Source: Oscillospiraceae bacterium (GTDB lineage Bacteria; Bacillota; Clostridia; Oscillospirales; Oscillospiraceae). Taken from it: a stretch of DNA of 20,990 nt. The stretch's first letter is position 1. Each line of letters opens with the position of its first letter. Shown one piece after another: positions 1 through 7,480 of the stretch. The stretch is from positions 1-20,990 of the forward strand of contig JAHHRX010000030.1 of assembly GCA_020025545.1 (NCBI GenBank). Direction: 5' to 3'. Under the pieces are notes generated by a model, which made no database searches, had not been told where the DNA came from, and saw only the letters and a program-made list of their open reading frames with translations. Both the position numbers and the translations under genes were made by a program.

Positions 1-309
1 AACCAGCGCTCTCAGGATATGCTCACCGCCAACAACTGGAATGTGTGCCAGTATGCCGTGCTGATGCACATGATGGCGCAGGTTTCCGGACTGGTGGCGG
101 GTGAATTGGTGCATGTGATTGCGGACTGCCACATCTATGACCGGCACATTCCTGCGGTAAAGGAAATGCTCAAGAATCCCGGTTATGAAGCGCCCCGATT
201 CTGCATGGATCCGGATGTAAAGGATTTCTACGCCTTCACCAAGGACAGCTTCCGCATGGAAAATTACAAGTACCACGACTTCCCCTTTGAAATCCCCATG
301 GCGATATGA
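1..309 (+). CDS. thyA: Thymidylate synthase, C-terminal part (5' truncated by window edge)
   Basis: The reading frame is open from base 1 and ends with TGA at 307-309, so only about the last 102 residues are present. Visible hallmarks are QRSQD near the start (the phosphate-binding Arg-Ser-x-Asp of ThyA), a NNWN segment where most ThyA proteins have a PFN-type motif, and DCHIYDRHI, which matches the family's D-x-H-x-Y dUMP-binding stretch. The enzyme methylates dUMP to dTMP using methylene-tetrahydrofolate and releases dihydrofolate. The next gene encodes dihydrofolate reductase, which recycles that product, so the two form a functional and transcriptional pair. The NNWN variant suggests a divergent Firmicutes ThyA branch; that is inference. 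The catalytic cysteine would lie upstream of the window. Confidence 0.93.
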   Translation, partial: NQRSQDMLTANNWNVCQYAVLMHMMAQVSGLVAGELVHVIADCHIYDRHIPAVKEMLKNPGYEAPRFCMDPDVKDFYAFTKDSFRMENYKYHDFPFEIPMAI

Positions 310-317
310 GGCGGCGT

Positions 318-818
318 ATGGAACTGATTGTTGCGGTTTATGACGATTGGGGCATCGGTGCAAACGGTACCCAGCCCATTGCCCTCAAGGCGGACAGGGC
401 CTTTTTCCGGGAGACTACCCGGGGTGCCACGGTGATCGTGGGACGGCGGACGGCGGAGGATTTCCCCGGCAGAAAGCCCCTGCCCGGAAGAAAAAACATT
501 TTGCTGACCCGCAAGGCGGCGCAAATGCCCGGATTTACCCTCTGCGAAAGTCCAGAGGCGGCCTGTGCCCTTACCAATGGGGAGCGTGTCATGGTTATCG
601 GCGGCGGAAGTGTCTACCGCCAGATGCTTCCCCTGTGCGATCTGGCTTATGTGACCAAGGTGCATTGTAGGCCACAGTCTGATACATATTTTCCCAATCT
701 GGATGCGGATGACCTGTGGGAAATGACGGAGGTTCTCCGCTGCGGAGAAGAGGACGGAATTGCGTACGAAATGTGTCTGTATCAGCGAAAGGAAAGGTGC
801 AGGCAGCAGCTTTTTTGA
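318..818 (+). CDS. folA: Dihydrofolate reductase
   Basis: A 166-residue DHFR that reduces dihydrofolate to tetrahydrofolate with NADPH. The N-terminus (MELIVAVYDDWGIGANG) is the classic DHFR beginning. Asp26 in LKADRAFF corresponds to the substrate-binding acid (E. coli Asp27), VGRR and ILLTR are the NADPH-contact strands, and VIGGGSVY is the conserved glycine-rich motif. An upstream ATG at 306 overlaps the thyA stop but has no ribosome binding site. The ATG at 318 has GAGG at 308-311 with suitable spacing and starts exactly at the family's usual N-terminus, so it was chosen. With it the gene begins 8 bases after the thyA stop. Translational coupling with thyA is likely. A strong terminator follows at 828-863. 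Confidence 0.93.
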   Translation: MELIVAVYDDWGIGANGTQPIALKADRAFFRETTRGATVIVGRRTAEDFPGRKPLPGRKNILLTRKAAQMPGFTLCESPEAACALTNGERVMVIGGGSVYRQMLPLCDLAYVTKVHCRPQSDTYFPNLDADDLWEMTEVLRCGEEDGIAYEMCLYQRKERCRQQLF

Positions 819-827
819 CAAACAGCA

Positions 828-863
828 ATACGGCAGTACCTGCACGGTACTGCCGTATTTTTT
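828..863 (+). terminator. Rho-independent terminator of thyA-folA, probably bidirectional
   Basis: A 13-bp perfect inverted repeat (828-840 with 846-858, loop 841-845) is followed by a T run ending at 863. It lies 10 bases after the folA stop and 10 bases before the end of the convergent kinase gene. On the minus strand the following tract is only moderately T-rich, so termination of the kinase transcript here is likely but weaker. Confidence 0.9.
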
Positions 864-872
864 CGGGATGAT

Positions 873-2972
873 TTACACTTGCGGGAAAATCAGCGTGACC
901 TTAAACAAATCGCCGTCAGTGAGAAGCTGCAGCCTGCCGCCCTGAACTTCCATGAGGCTTTTGGCGATGTTGAGCCCAAGGCCGCTGCCCTCGGTGCTGC
1001 GGGAGGCGTCTCCCTGCACAAAACGCTCCATAAGGGTTTCGGCGCTGCCCCTCAGGGGATCCCGGGATACATTCTTAAGGGACAAAAACACCTGCTCCTC
1101 TGCCTGCGTCAGATCGATATACAGACGGGAATCGGGCAGGGCATATTTGACTGCATTGGAGAGCAGATTGGAAAGCACCCGCCATGTAAGCCGCCCGTCG
1201 GCAAGAATCGTCACCGGTTTCTCGGGGGCTCGGAAAATCGGGGTCAGATGTGCATTTTCCAGCTTGTCGGAAAATTCGCCCAAGGCTTGGTTCACGGTTT
1301 CGGCAGCATCCAGCTGGGCAATGTTCACGGTGATGTTGCCGGTGTTTGCCTTGCTGAGCTCCATGAGATCCTCAATGAGCCGCTTGAGCCGCAGGGACTG
1401 CCGGGAAAGCACCTCCAAATACTGTGTCTGCTCCTCCGGCGTGTGGGGCTTTGCCAGAAGATCCACAAAATTGATGATGGAGGTCAGCGGGGTCTTAATA
1501 TCGTGAGAGACATTTGTAATCAGCTCGGATTTGGTCTGCTCGGCTTTCAGATGGCTTTGCGCAGCTACCATGGCGGTCTCAGACAGGGCGTTGACCCGCT
1601 GGGCATGCTGCTTATAGCTGCCGAAGAGGTGCTTTGTGGGAATCTTATATCCCAAATCGCCGTCCGCCATTTTCTTGGTGCCGGTGAGCAGAGCGCCAAA
1701 GGCGTAGCCGCCGTAGCAGACAATGACACCGGTAACCAGCAGGCTGATCCAGAAGAGGATCTGTCCCACAGTGGACCAGGGCACAGTGCAGCTTTGCCAT
1801 ACGAAAAAGGAGGCCAGCAGCGACGCTGCCATGACAATGGCCAGCAGGAACCATTTCCACATCAGCGGAACCATGGAAAGCAGGGAAAGAAATCCCTTAA
1901 CGCCAAGTCCCGTAACATTCAGAATACGGTTAGCCACCCGGCCGATGAGACTGTGGCGCCACCAGTAGCTGCTATCCAGCTTGAGCTGCGCGGCAATGCT
2001 GTAGAGATACCCCAGAATAGGGGTCATAATGGCAATGGCGTTTAGAATCAGCATACTCACATTGCCGGGGTTCAGTTCGTCTGCGCCGATCCACCGCAGC
2101 GCCTGCACAAATATATAAACCAGAGGCCACTCCACTAGTACGGTCATAGCAAGATGGAGATCCAGCGGCAGACGGGTGAGCCCTGCCAGATGCACGGAAC
2201 CGTCTTTTGTCCGGCCGGCGGAGGTGAACAGGAAAATGAGAGTGGCGGATGCCAATACCAGCGACCAGATCAGGAAGAAAATAAACTGGATGCGATAGGG
2301 ATAAATCTGCATGAGTGTGCCGAAATAGGTGCTTTCAAAGGCTTTTTCCGTCATGGTGACAGTGACCTGATAGGCAGGGCCCTTGTAGTATTCCAGCAGA
2401 TATTCCGTGGAAACGCCCCGCTCCCAGATTTCAATCTTATTGCGGTAGAGAGAATCTGCGACAGGCTCCTCGGTGGGAGCGTCAGGGACGATGGGGGCGT
2501 GAGCATCGCCGGCAGAGGTGGGGGCGGAGGCGATGGAAGGCGCGGAGGCAAAGGAAGGCGCGGTGGGCAGCACCTGATTTGCAGGGATTGCCACCGGATA
2601 CTCCGTCAGAATGTTGAATACCAGCACGGTGCCGTCCGAAATGGGGTCCGAGATCTCCCGCAGGATATGTCCGTCGGAGGAGATTACCACATGCCAGTTT
2701 CCCGAACCCAGCCCGGAATCCTTGCCGTAGAGCGCATCCAAAATGCTGTTGGGGCATCTTCCGAATTGCTCTGCCGCATACCGGTGGGCGGTGACCCATG
2801 CGATCCGGTGTCCCAAAGTCTTGTACCATTGCTCATGCTGGGTGTCAAGATCGGTTGTGTAAAGCTCGTTGTTTTCCAAAAATACGATGGAGGTAATGAA
2901 CACGCCGCAGGCTACCACAAGACACACCGCCAGTAAAAAGGCGATGAATTTTACCGGGATACTGTAACGCAT
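873..2972 (-). CDS. Large membrane sensor histidine kinase
   Basis: A 699-residue HisKA-type kinase, partner of the response regulator gene 3 bases upstream. A first membrane segment lies at about 8-30. An extracytoplasmic region of roughly 200 residues follows, containing a low-complexity Ala/Pro/Ser stretch at about 136-170. Further membrane segments lie near 228-250, 274-296, 304-328, 373-393 and 402-428, then a HAMP-like linker (about 430-475). The H-box NVSHDIKTPLTS carries phospho-acceptor His490; the N-box is NLLSNAVKY (about 602-610) and the G-box EGSGLGL (661-667), so all ATP-binding motifs are intact. It should autophosphorylate in response to an envelope or external signal and pass the phosphate to the regulator. 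At 699 residues with six predicted membrane passes it is larger than common VanS-like kinases; the multi-pass block may be a second sensor. The signal cannot be inferred. AAGGAG precedes the ATG. Confidence 0.93.
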   Translation of the reverse strand: MRYSIPVKFIAFLLAVCLVVACGVFITSIVFLENNELYTTDLDTQHEQWYKTLGHRIAWVTAHRYAAEQFGRCPNSILDALYGKDSGLGSGNWHVVISSDGHILREISDPISDGTVLVFNILTEYPVAIPANQVLPTAPSFASAPSIASAPTSAGDAHAPIVPDAPTEEPVADSLYRNKIEIWERGVSTEYLLEYYKGPAYQVTVTMTEKAFESTYFGTLMQIYPYRIQFIFFLIWSLVLASATLIFLFTSAGRTKDGSVHLAGLTRLPLDLHLAMTVLVEWPLVYIFVQALRWIGADELNPGNVSMLILNAIAIMTPILGYLYSIAAQLKLDSSYWWRHSLIGRVANRILNVTGLGVKGFLSLLSMVPLMWKWFLLAIVMAASLLASFFVWQSCTVPWSTVGQILFWISLLVTGVIVCYGGYAFGALLTGTKKMADGDLGYKIPTKHLFGSYKQHAQRVNALSETAMVAAQSHLKAEQTKSELITNVSHDIKTPLTSIINFVDLLAKPHTPEEQTQYLEVLSRQSLRLKRLIEDLMELSKANTGNITVNIAQLDAAETVNQALGEFSDKLENAHLTPIFRAPEKPVTILADGRLTWRVLSNLLSNAVKYALPDSRLYIDLTQAEEQVFLSLKNVSRDPLRGSAETLMERFVQGDASRSTEGSGLGLNIAKSLMEVQGGRLQLLTDGDLFKVTLIFPQV

Positions 2973-2975
2973 GAC

Positions 2976-3671
2976 TCATGAGTCTCCTTCCATTTTATAG
3001 CCCTGCCCCCACACCACCTTGAGATACCGGGGCTCCGAGGGATCAATTTCGATCTTTTCCCGCAGGTGGCGGATGTGGACAGCCACGGCACCCTCACTGC
3101 CGAAGGAAGCTTCCTGCCATACGGATTCATAAAGCTCCTTGGAGGAATAGACCTTCCCGGGATTTGCCATCAGCAGCCGCAAAATGCTGAATTCCGTTGG
3201 GGTGAGATTCACGCTGTCGCCGGAAACGGTGACGGTTTTGGAACGGTCATCCAGAACAATGTCCCCGATAACCAGCTGGCCTTCCGTGGCGGAAGGGGCG
3301 CTGCGCAGCTGATCGTAGCGCCGCAGGCAGGAACGAACCCGTGCCAGAACCTCCTCAGGCACGAAAGGCTTGGTGATATAGTCGTCGCCGCCTACATTAA
3401 GACCCAGCACCATGTCCTCGGTCTCGGATTTGGCGGTGAGAAAAATAATGGGAATGTTGGAAAATTCCCGGATTTTCCGAGCGGTGGTAATGCCGTCCAT
3501 CTCGGGCATCATTACATCCAGAAGAATCAGATGGATGGTTTCTTTTTTCAAAAGCTCCAGCGCTTCCAGCCCGTTGGATGCTTCAAACAGACGGTAGCCC
3601 TCGGGAGCAAGATAAATTTTCAGTGCGTTTACGATGTCTTTCTGGTCATCGCACACAAGAATATGATACAT
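2976..3671 (-). CDS. OmpR/PhoB-family response regulator
   Basis: A 231-residue two-domain regulator. The receiver domain (about 1-120) has the acidic pair Asp8-Asp9, phospho-acceptor Asp52 in LILLDVMMPEMDG, Thr79 and Lys101 (YITKPF). The C-terminal winged helix (about 135-231) has the family signatures LTPTEFSILRLL and HIRHLREKIE and ends in VVWGQGYKME. The same frame stays open far upstream, which would give an unrealistic 539-residue protein. The start at 3671 is chosen because it begins exactly at the receiver domain (MYHILVCDD) and has GGGAGG (3680-3685 on the plus strand) 8 bases before it. The stop is separated from the kinase ATG by 3 bases, so the pair is co-transcribed. The promoter is an extended -10 at 3703-3711. 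It is divergent from the MscS-like channel gene, which could be a target, but no operator was identified. Confidence 0.95.
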   Translation of the reverse strand: MYHILVCDDQKDIVNALKIYLAPEGYRLFEASNGLEALELLKKETIHLILLDVMMPEMDGITTARKIREFSNIPIIFLTAKSETEDMVLGLNVGGDDYITKPFVPEEVLARVRSCLRRYDQLRSAPSATEGQLVIGDIVLDDRSKTVTVSGDSVNLTPTEFSILRLLMANPGKVYSSKELYESVWQEASFGSEGAVAVHIRHLREKIEIDPSEPRYLKVVWGQGYKMEGDS

Positions 3672-3702
3672 GGCAGCTGCCTCCCAGATCAGTATTGCCT
3701 CT

Positions 3703-3711
3703 ATTATAGCA
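3703..3711 (-). promoter_or_regulatory. Extended -10 promoter of the two-component operon
   Basis: On the minus strand the sequence reads TGCTATAAT, a perfect TGn-extended -10. The -35 region at 17-bp spacing (TTTCCT) is poor, as is usual when the TG extension is present. It sits about 32 bases before the regulator start codon. Confidence 0.7.
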
Positions 3712-3763
3712 GGCAAACCCCTGAGAGGAAAGGGGGAATTGATATTGCGTAGCGCAAAAAAGA

Positions 3764-3772
3764 TGCTATAAT
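3764..3772 (+). promoter_or_regulatory. Extended -10 promoter of the MscS-family gene
   Basis: TGCTATAAT on the plus strand, with a weak TTGCGT -35 at 3745-3750 (16-bp spacing). The divergent regulator promoter has the identical TGCTATAAT only about 53 bases away, so both genes are read outward from a compact 130-bp region. Confidence 0.7.
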
Positions 3773-3803
3773 ATGGATATAATGTTTCCTGGAGGCGAAA
3801 AGT

Positions 3804-4607
3804 ATGAAAGATTCTATCGCAGGCTGGCTGGTAAATGCCGGAACGACTGCGCTGGGAAAGTTTTTCTGGGCAGTGATCATTGGCGTTGTGGGATGCTTTG
3901 TCATCCGGATGCTGACGAAATTTCTGTCGGCGGCGCTGGAGCGCTCCAAGCTGGAAAAGGCGGCGCACAGCCTGATTAAAACCCTCAGCAAGACAGTGCT
4001 TTATATCCTGCTGGGCCTGATTGTGGCTTCTGCCGTGGGTATCGATGTTACCGGCGTCGTGGCCTTGGCCAGTGTGGCAACTCTGGCAATTTCCCTGTCT
4101 TTGCAGAATATGCTTGCCAATGTCATCGGCGGCTTTACCCTGCTTTACACCCATCCTTTCGGCGCCTGCGACTATGTGGAAATTGCCGGACAGTCCGGTA
4201 CCGTCAAGGAAGTGGGCATTGCCTATACGAAGCTGGTGTCCCCGGATAATCGATTGGTGTCCATCCCCAACAGTGCCGTGGTTTCTGCGCAGATCGTGAA
4301 TTTCAGCGTCACCGGCACCCGCCGTGTGGATATTGCGGTTTCCGCATCCTACGACGCTGCCCCCCGGAAAGTGATTGACGCTCTGCTGGAGGCGGCCAAG
4401 CACGAAAAGGTGCTTGCAGATCCCGCACCTTTTGCAGCTCTCGCCAGCTACGGCGACAGCGCCATCAACTATACCCTCCGGGTCTGGACAAAGACGGAGG
4501 ACTATTGGGATGTGGATTTTGCGGTGCTTGCCAAGGTTAAGGAGATCTTTGACCAACAGGGCATTGAAATGACCTACCCGCACCTGAATGTGCATCTGGA
4601 TAAATAA
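3804..4607 (+). CDS. Small-conductance mechanosensitive channel, MscS family
   Basis: A 267-residue protein of minimal MscS architecture. Membrane helices lie near 18-38 and 62-80. The pore-lining third helix (about 83-112) is Gly/Ala-rich and ends in NMLANVIGGFTLLY, followed by the beta domain with GTVKEVG and the highly conserved NRLVSIPNS (149-157) and a C-terminal alpha/beta domain. Such channels open under membrane tension and release solutes during hypo-osmotic shock, which could matter during germination or dilution of gut contents. The start is supported by GGAGG at 3791-3795, 8 bases before the ATG. It appears to be a single-gene unit from its own extended -10 promoter. No clear terminator directly follows; the next strong hairpin is at 4792. 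Confidence 0.93.
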   Translation: MKDSIAGWLVNAGTTALGKFFWAVIIGVVGCFVIRMLTKFLSAALERSKLEKAAHSLIKTLSKTVLYILLGLIVASAVGIDVTGVVALASVATLAISLSLQNMLANVIGGFTLLYTHPFGACDYVEIAGQSGTVKEVGIAYTKLVSPDNRLVSIPNSAVVSAQIVNFSVTGTRRVDIAVSASYDAAPRKVIDALLEAAKHEKVLADPAPFAALASYGDSAINYTLRVWTKTEDYWDVDFAVLAKVKEIFDQQGIEMTYPHLNVHLDK

Positions 4608-4748
4608 AAAATTTTAGTATAATTGCCGGCAGGCGGGGCATACTGTAACCGGACAGAAAAAGCACCGTAAAATTTGCGACGGCAGAAATTAAGGTACATT
4701 TTCCTGTCAAGTGTGTCATCGGCAGCGCACCGAAATTGATGCGAATAA

Positions 4749-4770
4749 GGCGGATAGGGAACGATCCGCC
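4749..4770 (+). repeat. Perfect 7-bp hairpin inside the intergenic region
   Basis: GGCGGAT (4749-4755) pairs with ATCCGCC (4764-4770) around an 8-base loop. There is no T run after it, so it is not a terminator. It fits better as an element of a structured RNA. Confidence 0.55.
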
Positions 4771-4791
4771 GGTACATATTCAGTCTGTGAT

Positions 4792-4836
4792 CCCCGTGGG
4801 AGCGCCGGATTTTTTTCGGAGCCCACGGGGGTTTTG
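4792..4836 (+). terminator. Terminator-like hairpin with large loop
   Basis: A 9-bp perfect GC-rich stem (CCCCGTGGG 4792-4800 with CCCACGGGG 4822-4830) encloses a 21-base loop that itself contains seven T residues, followed by GTTTTG. It would end transcripts from the MscS gene or from a small RNA starting near 4630. The large T-containing loop is unusual. Confidence 0.6.
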
Positions 4837-4899
4837 TCTGGGCAGCCCAAATGTAAAAAATTAACCGGGGAATTTGCGGGGTTTCCCTCGGGGAAAGCG

Positions 4900-4928
4900 T
4901 TGTACGCCGGAAAGAAATATGCTATAAT
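4900..4928 (+). promoter_or_regulatory. Strong promoter of the replication operon
   Basis: TTGTAC (4900-4905), a 17-bp spacer and TATAAT (4923-4928), with TGC directly before the -10 (extended -10). It ends 33 bases before the start codon of the DnaD-domain gene and behind the hairpin at 4792-4836, so the operon has an independent start. Confidence 0.85.
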
Positions 4929-4961
4929 GACCCTATATGACGAATTTAATGAGGAAACGCT

Positions 4962-5843
4962 ATGAACATAGAAAATTTGCAGATCGAAAAAAGTGATTTG
5001 AGAAAGCTTTTGGGCTCCGGCAGTCCGGATGCTGCCATGCTTTATTTATATATCCGCTGCGGAAACGATCCCGACCGGGCGGAGTCCGAGCTGGGAATGA
5101 CCGCTACCCGCAATGCCTGCGCTGCGGCAACCCTGCGGCAGCTGGGACTTTGGCCGGAAGAGGTACATACGGCGTTCCTTCCCGGGGAGCGGCCCAGTTA
5201 TACCGAGCGGGATGTGATCGCTGCCATGGACAGCAGCGATGATTCCTTTAAAATGCTTTGCAGCGAAGTCCAGCGCCTGCTGGGAAAATGCCTCAATACC
5301 GAGGAAATGAAGATCCTTTTGTCCTTTGTCCGGTATCTGGGACTGCCGGTGGAGGTGATTTCTGTGCTGGTGAGCTACTGCAAGGATCGTCAGCATCAGC
5401 GGGGCAGCCGCTACAATCCCAGCCTGCGGAGCATCGAGAAAGAGGCCTACCGCTGGGCGGAGCAGGGCATCGATACGCTGGAATCGGCAGCGGCCTATAT
5501 CCATGAGCAGAATATCCGTCATACGCAGATGGGTCAGCTGATGAATCTTTTGCAGATTCACGGCAGAAATCTGACCCCGGCGGAGGAACGCTATGCCCTC
5601 AGCTGGCTGGATATGGGATTTGATCAGGAGGTACTGGCCGCGGCATATGAGCGCACCTGCCTCAATACCGGCAGACTCAGCTGGCAGTATATGAATAAGA
5701 TTCTTCAGAGCTGGAACGAAAACGGCATCAAGACAGCCGATCAGCTGAAAAACACAGATCAGCGCAATTCGGAAAAGAGCAGCCGCCGTCAGCTGGATGC
5801 AGACGAGCAGGCAGCCATCGCAAAGATGTTACAAGGGGTGTAA
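4962..5843 (+). CDS. DnaD-domain replication initiation protein
   Basis: A 293-residue protein with features of the DnaD/DnaB primosome family of Firmicutes. A helical N-terminal region (about 1-80) is followed by two DnaD-like helical domains near 85-175 and 190-265. The second ends in YMNKILQSWNENGIKTADQL, close to the family's YxxxILxxWxxxGIxT signature. The charged tail (about 265-293) is likely flexible. Such proteins bind DNA and help bring the helicase and its loader to the origin or to restart sites. The ATG at 4962 has GAGGAAA at 4951-4957. The next gene, 3 bases downstream, encodes the ATPase that should load the helicase, which supports the assignment. A role in chromosomal replication rather than phage replication is inferred from the absence of phage genes. 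Confidence 0.85.
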   Translation: MNIENLQIEKSDLRKLLGSGSPDAAMLYLYIRCGNDPDRAESELGMTATRNACAAATLRQLGLWPEEVHTAFLPGERPSYTERDVIAAMDSSDDSFKMLCSEVQRLLGKCLNTEEMKILLSFVRYLGLPVEVISVLVSYCKDRQHQRGSRYNPSLRSIEKEAYRWAEQGIDTLESAAAYIHEQNIRHTQMGQLMNLLQIHGRNLTPAEERYALSWLDMGFDQEVLAAAYERTCLNTGRLSWQYMNKILQSWNENGIKTADQLKNTDQRNSEKSSRRQLDADEQAAIAKMLQGV

Positions 5844-5846
5844 GCT

Positions 5847-6827
5847 ATGGCATACAGTGCAGAAGTGGTTCGGCGGGCAAGAGAACGCCTTGCGCAGGCC
5901 AAAGCCGACCGGGAAACAGAAAACCGCCAGCATTTGCAGGAGGCCTATGAGCGGGTTCCCCGTTTGCGGGAAATCGACCGTCAGCTGCGGCTGACCATGG
6001 CAATGGCGGCGCAGGCGGTATTTTCCTCCGGCGGGGATGTGCAGGCGGCTATGGCGGAGGCCAGAGACAAAAATCTGGCGCTTCAGCAGGAGCGGCAGCA
6101 GATTGCCGACACCTGTTTTGAAGAGGGATTTCTGGATGACAGTCCCGTGTGCAGCATCTGCGGCGGCAGCGGCTACATCGGCTCCAATATGTGCGAGTGC
6201 CTGCGGGAGCTGTGCCGGCAGGAGCAGAAAAAAGAACTGACCTTCCTGAGTGTGGGCAAGGAGAGCTTTGACCAGTTCCGGCTGGAATACTACCCGGATC
6301 GGATCGACCCGCAATTCAAAGTAAATATCCGCACGGTTATGGAGAAAACCTACGATATTTGCAGAAAATATGCTTATAATTTCTCGGAAAAATCCGGAAA
6401 CCTTCTGTTCTCCGGCGATACGGGCCTCGGAAAGACGTTCCTTTCTGCCTGCATCGCCCGGACGGTGGCGGACAGCGGATTTTCCGTGGTATATGAAAGC
6501 GCCGGACATCTGTTTGCGCATTTGGAGCGGGCAAAATTCAGCGGCGACGAAAATGCCCGCCGGGAGGCGGAAAAATATAACGCCTGCGATCTTTTAATCG
6601 TGGACGATCTGGGCACGGAAATGCCCGGACAGTTCACCAACGCAGCTCTCTATATGGTTATCAACGACCGAATCCTGAGCGGCAAGGCAACGATCATTTC
6701 CACCAACCTCAACACGGAGGATCTCAGCAGACGCTATAACCCGCAGATCACTTCCCGCCTTCGCGGCAGTTATCAGCGGGTGGCGTTTTTGGGCGACGAT
6801 ATCCGTGTGAAGAAGAACTGGGGTTAA
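5847..6827 (+). CDS. DnaI/DnaC-like replicative helicase loader ATPase
   Basis: A 326-residue AAA+ ATPase. The N-terminal half is mostly helical and contains a cysteine cluster at 102, 105, 116, 118 and 123 (CSICGGSGYIGSNMCEC...C) that looks like a zinc site, as in DnaI-type loaders. The ATPase domain has Walker A GDTGLGKT (190-197), Walker B LLIVDDLGTE (249-258), a sensor-1 STNL (285-288) and the arginine-finger region SRLRG (303-307). These proteins load the DnaB/DnaC-type hexameric helicase onto single-stranded DNA. It begins 3 bases after the DnaD-domain gene and is followed 2 bases later by the phosphatase gene, so all are on one mRNA. AGGGG lies near 5833-5837. Some relatives are phage-encoded, but the context here is chromosomal. 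Confidence 0.9.
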   Translation: MAYSAEVVRRARERLAQAKADRETENRQHLQEAYERVPRLREIDRQLRLTMAMAAQAVFSSGGDVQAAMAEARDKNLALQQERQQIADTCFEEGFLDDSPVCSICGGSGYIGSNMCECLRELCRQEQKKELTFLSVGKESFDQFRLEYYPDRIDPQFKVNIRTVMEKTYDICRKYAYNFSEKSGNLLFSGDTGLGKTFLSACIARTVADSGFSVVYESAGHLFAHLERAKFSGDENARREAEKYNACDLLIVDDLGTEMPGQFTNAALYMVINDRILSGKATIISTNLNTEDLSRRYNPQITSRLRGSYQRVAFLGDDIRVKKNWG

Positions 6828-6829
6828 AC

Positions 6830-7480
6830 ATGGAAAAAATCGGAATTTTGTGGGACTTGGACGGTACCCTGCTGGATACGCTGGAGGGACTTAAAAATGC
6901 CGTCAACGCCGCTTTGGCTTCTTTGGGCTACCCGGAGCGGAGCCTTGCGGAAGTGCGCAGCTTTGTGGGCAACGGAGCAGGCGTGCTTATGACCAGAGCG
7001 GTGCCGGAAAACGGAGATGCGGAAAAAGCGCTGGCGGCGTTTCAGACCTATTATCAGGCGCATTGCCGTGAGAAAACAGCTCCCTATCCCGGCATTCCGG
7101 AAGCGCTGAGAGAAATCGGAAAGAAATATCCCATGGCGATTGTGTCCAATAAGCCCGACGGAGCGGTAAAAACCCTCTGCGCTGATTATTTCCCCGGGAT
7201 TTTTGCCCGGGGGGAAAGTGCGGACTGCCCCCGCAAGCCGGCACCCAATATGGTCTATCAGGCCATGGCGGCTATCGGCTGTGAAAAGTGTATCTATGTG
7301 GGAGACAGCGAGGTGGATGTGCTGACGGCAAAAAATGCGCAGGCACCGTGTCTCAGCGTGCTGTGGGGCTTCCGGGACAGGGCAGAAATTCAGGCGGCCG
7401 GGGGCAGATATTTTTGCGCCGAGCCTGCCAAACTGCTGAATATCATCGAAAGGATCGCACAAGAAACATATGGACAATGA
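6830..7480 (+). CDS. HAD-superfamily hydrolase, phosphoglycolate phosphatase-like
   Basis: A 216-residue HAD phosphatase. Motif I is DLDGT with nucleophile Asp9 and Asp11, motif II is IVSNKPD with Ser106, the motif III lysine is probably Lys136 in CPRKPAPN, and motif IV is VGDSEVD with Asp159 and Asp163. A helical cap lies between motifs I and II, as in the Gph/PgmB branch. The likely reaction is hydrolysis of a small phosphorylated metabolite; 2-phosphoglycolate, made during repair of oxidised 3' DNA ends, is a reasonable candidate given the DNA-replication neighbours but is not proven. The ribosome binding site is weak (GGGG just inside the previous gene) and the gene starts 2 bases after the preceding stop, so translation is probably coupled. 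Its end overlaps the next gene. Confidence 0.88.
   Translation: MEKIGILWDLDGTLLDTLEGLKNAVNAALASLGYPERSLAEVRSFVGNGAGVLMTRAVPENGDAEKALAAFQTYYQAHCREKTAPYPGIPEALREIGKKYPMAIVSNKPDGAVKTLCADYFPGIFARGESADCPRKPAPNMVYQAMAAIGCEKCIYVGDSEVDVLTAKNAQAPCLSVLWGFRDRAEIQAAGGRYFCAEPAKLLNIIERIAQETYGQ

Larger units (their letters stand above)
4608..4961 (+). other. Structured 354-bp intergenic region; possible ncRNA gene
   Basis: No convincing protein gene is present; an 84-codon open frame at 4711-4965 has poor composition, no family resemblance and runs into the next gene. The stretch holds a TATAAT at 4618-4623 after an A/T-rich tract, a series of inverted repeats (TCGG/CCGA around 4719-4733 and a perfect 7-bp hairpin at 4749-4770), a long-range ACTG/CAGT plus ACCGG/CCGGT pairing between about 4642-4652 and 4769-4784, and a terminator-like hairpin at 4792-4836. 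After that comes the strong promoter of the replication operon. The order promoter, structure, terminator, new promoter is what an independent small RNA gene would show. No Rfam family was recognised. Confidence 0.4.

Noticed and set aside
3672..4595. Upstream extension of the response regulator frame to 539 residues
   Set aside because: The extra part is antisense to the MscS-family gene and crosses both promoters. The receiver domain starts exactly at 3671 behind a good ribosome binding site.
4800..4806. AGCGCC resembling the start of the glmS ribozyme core
   Set aside because: The rest of the conserved glmS core is absent and the neighbouring gene is not glmS.
4711..4965. 84-codon plus-strand frame before the DnaD-domain gene
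   Set aside because: It covers the hairpins and the promoter, has no ribosome binding site and runs into the next start codon.
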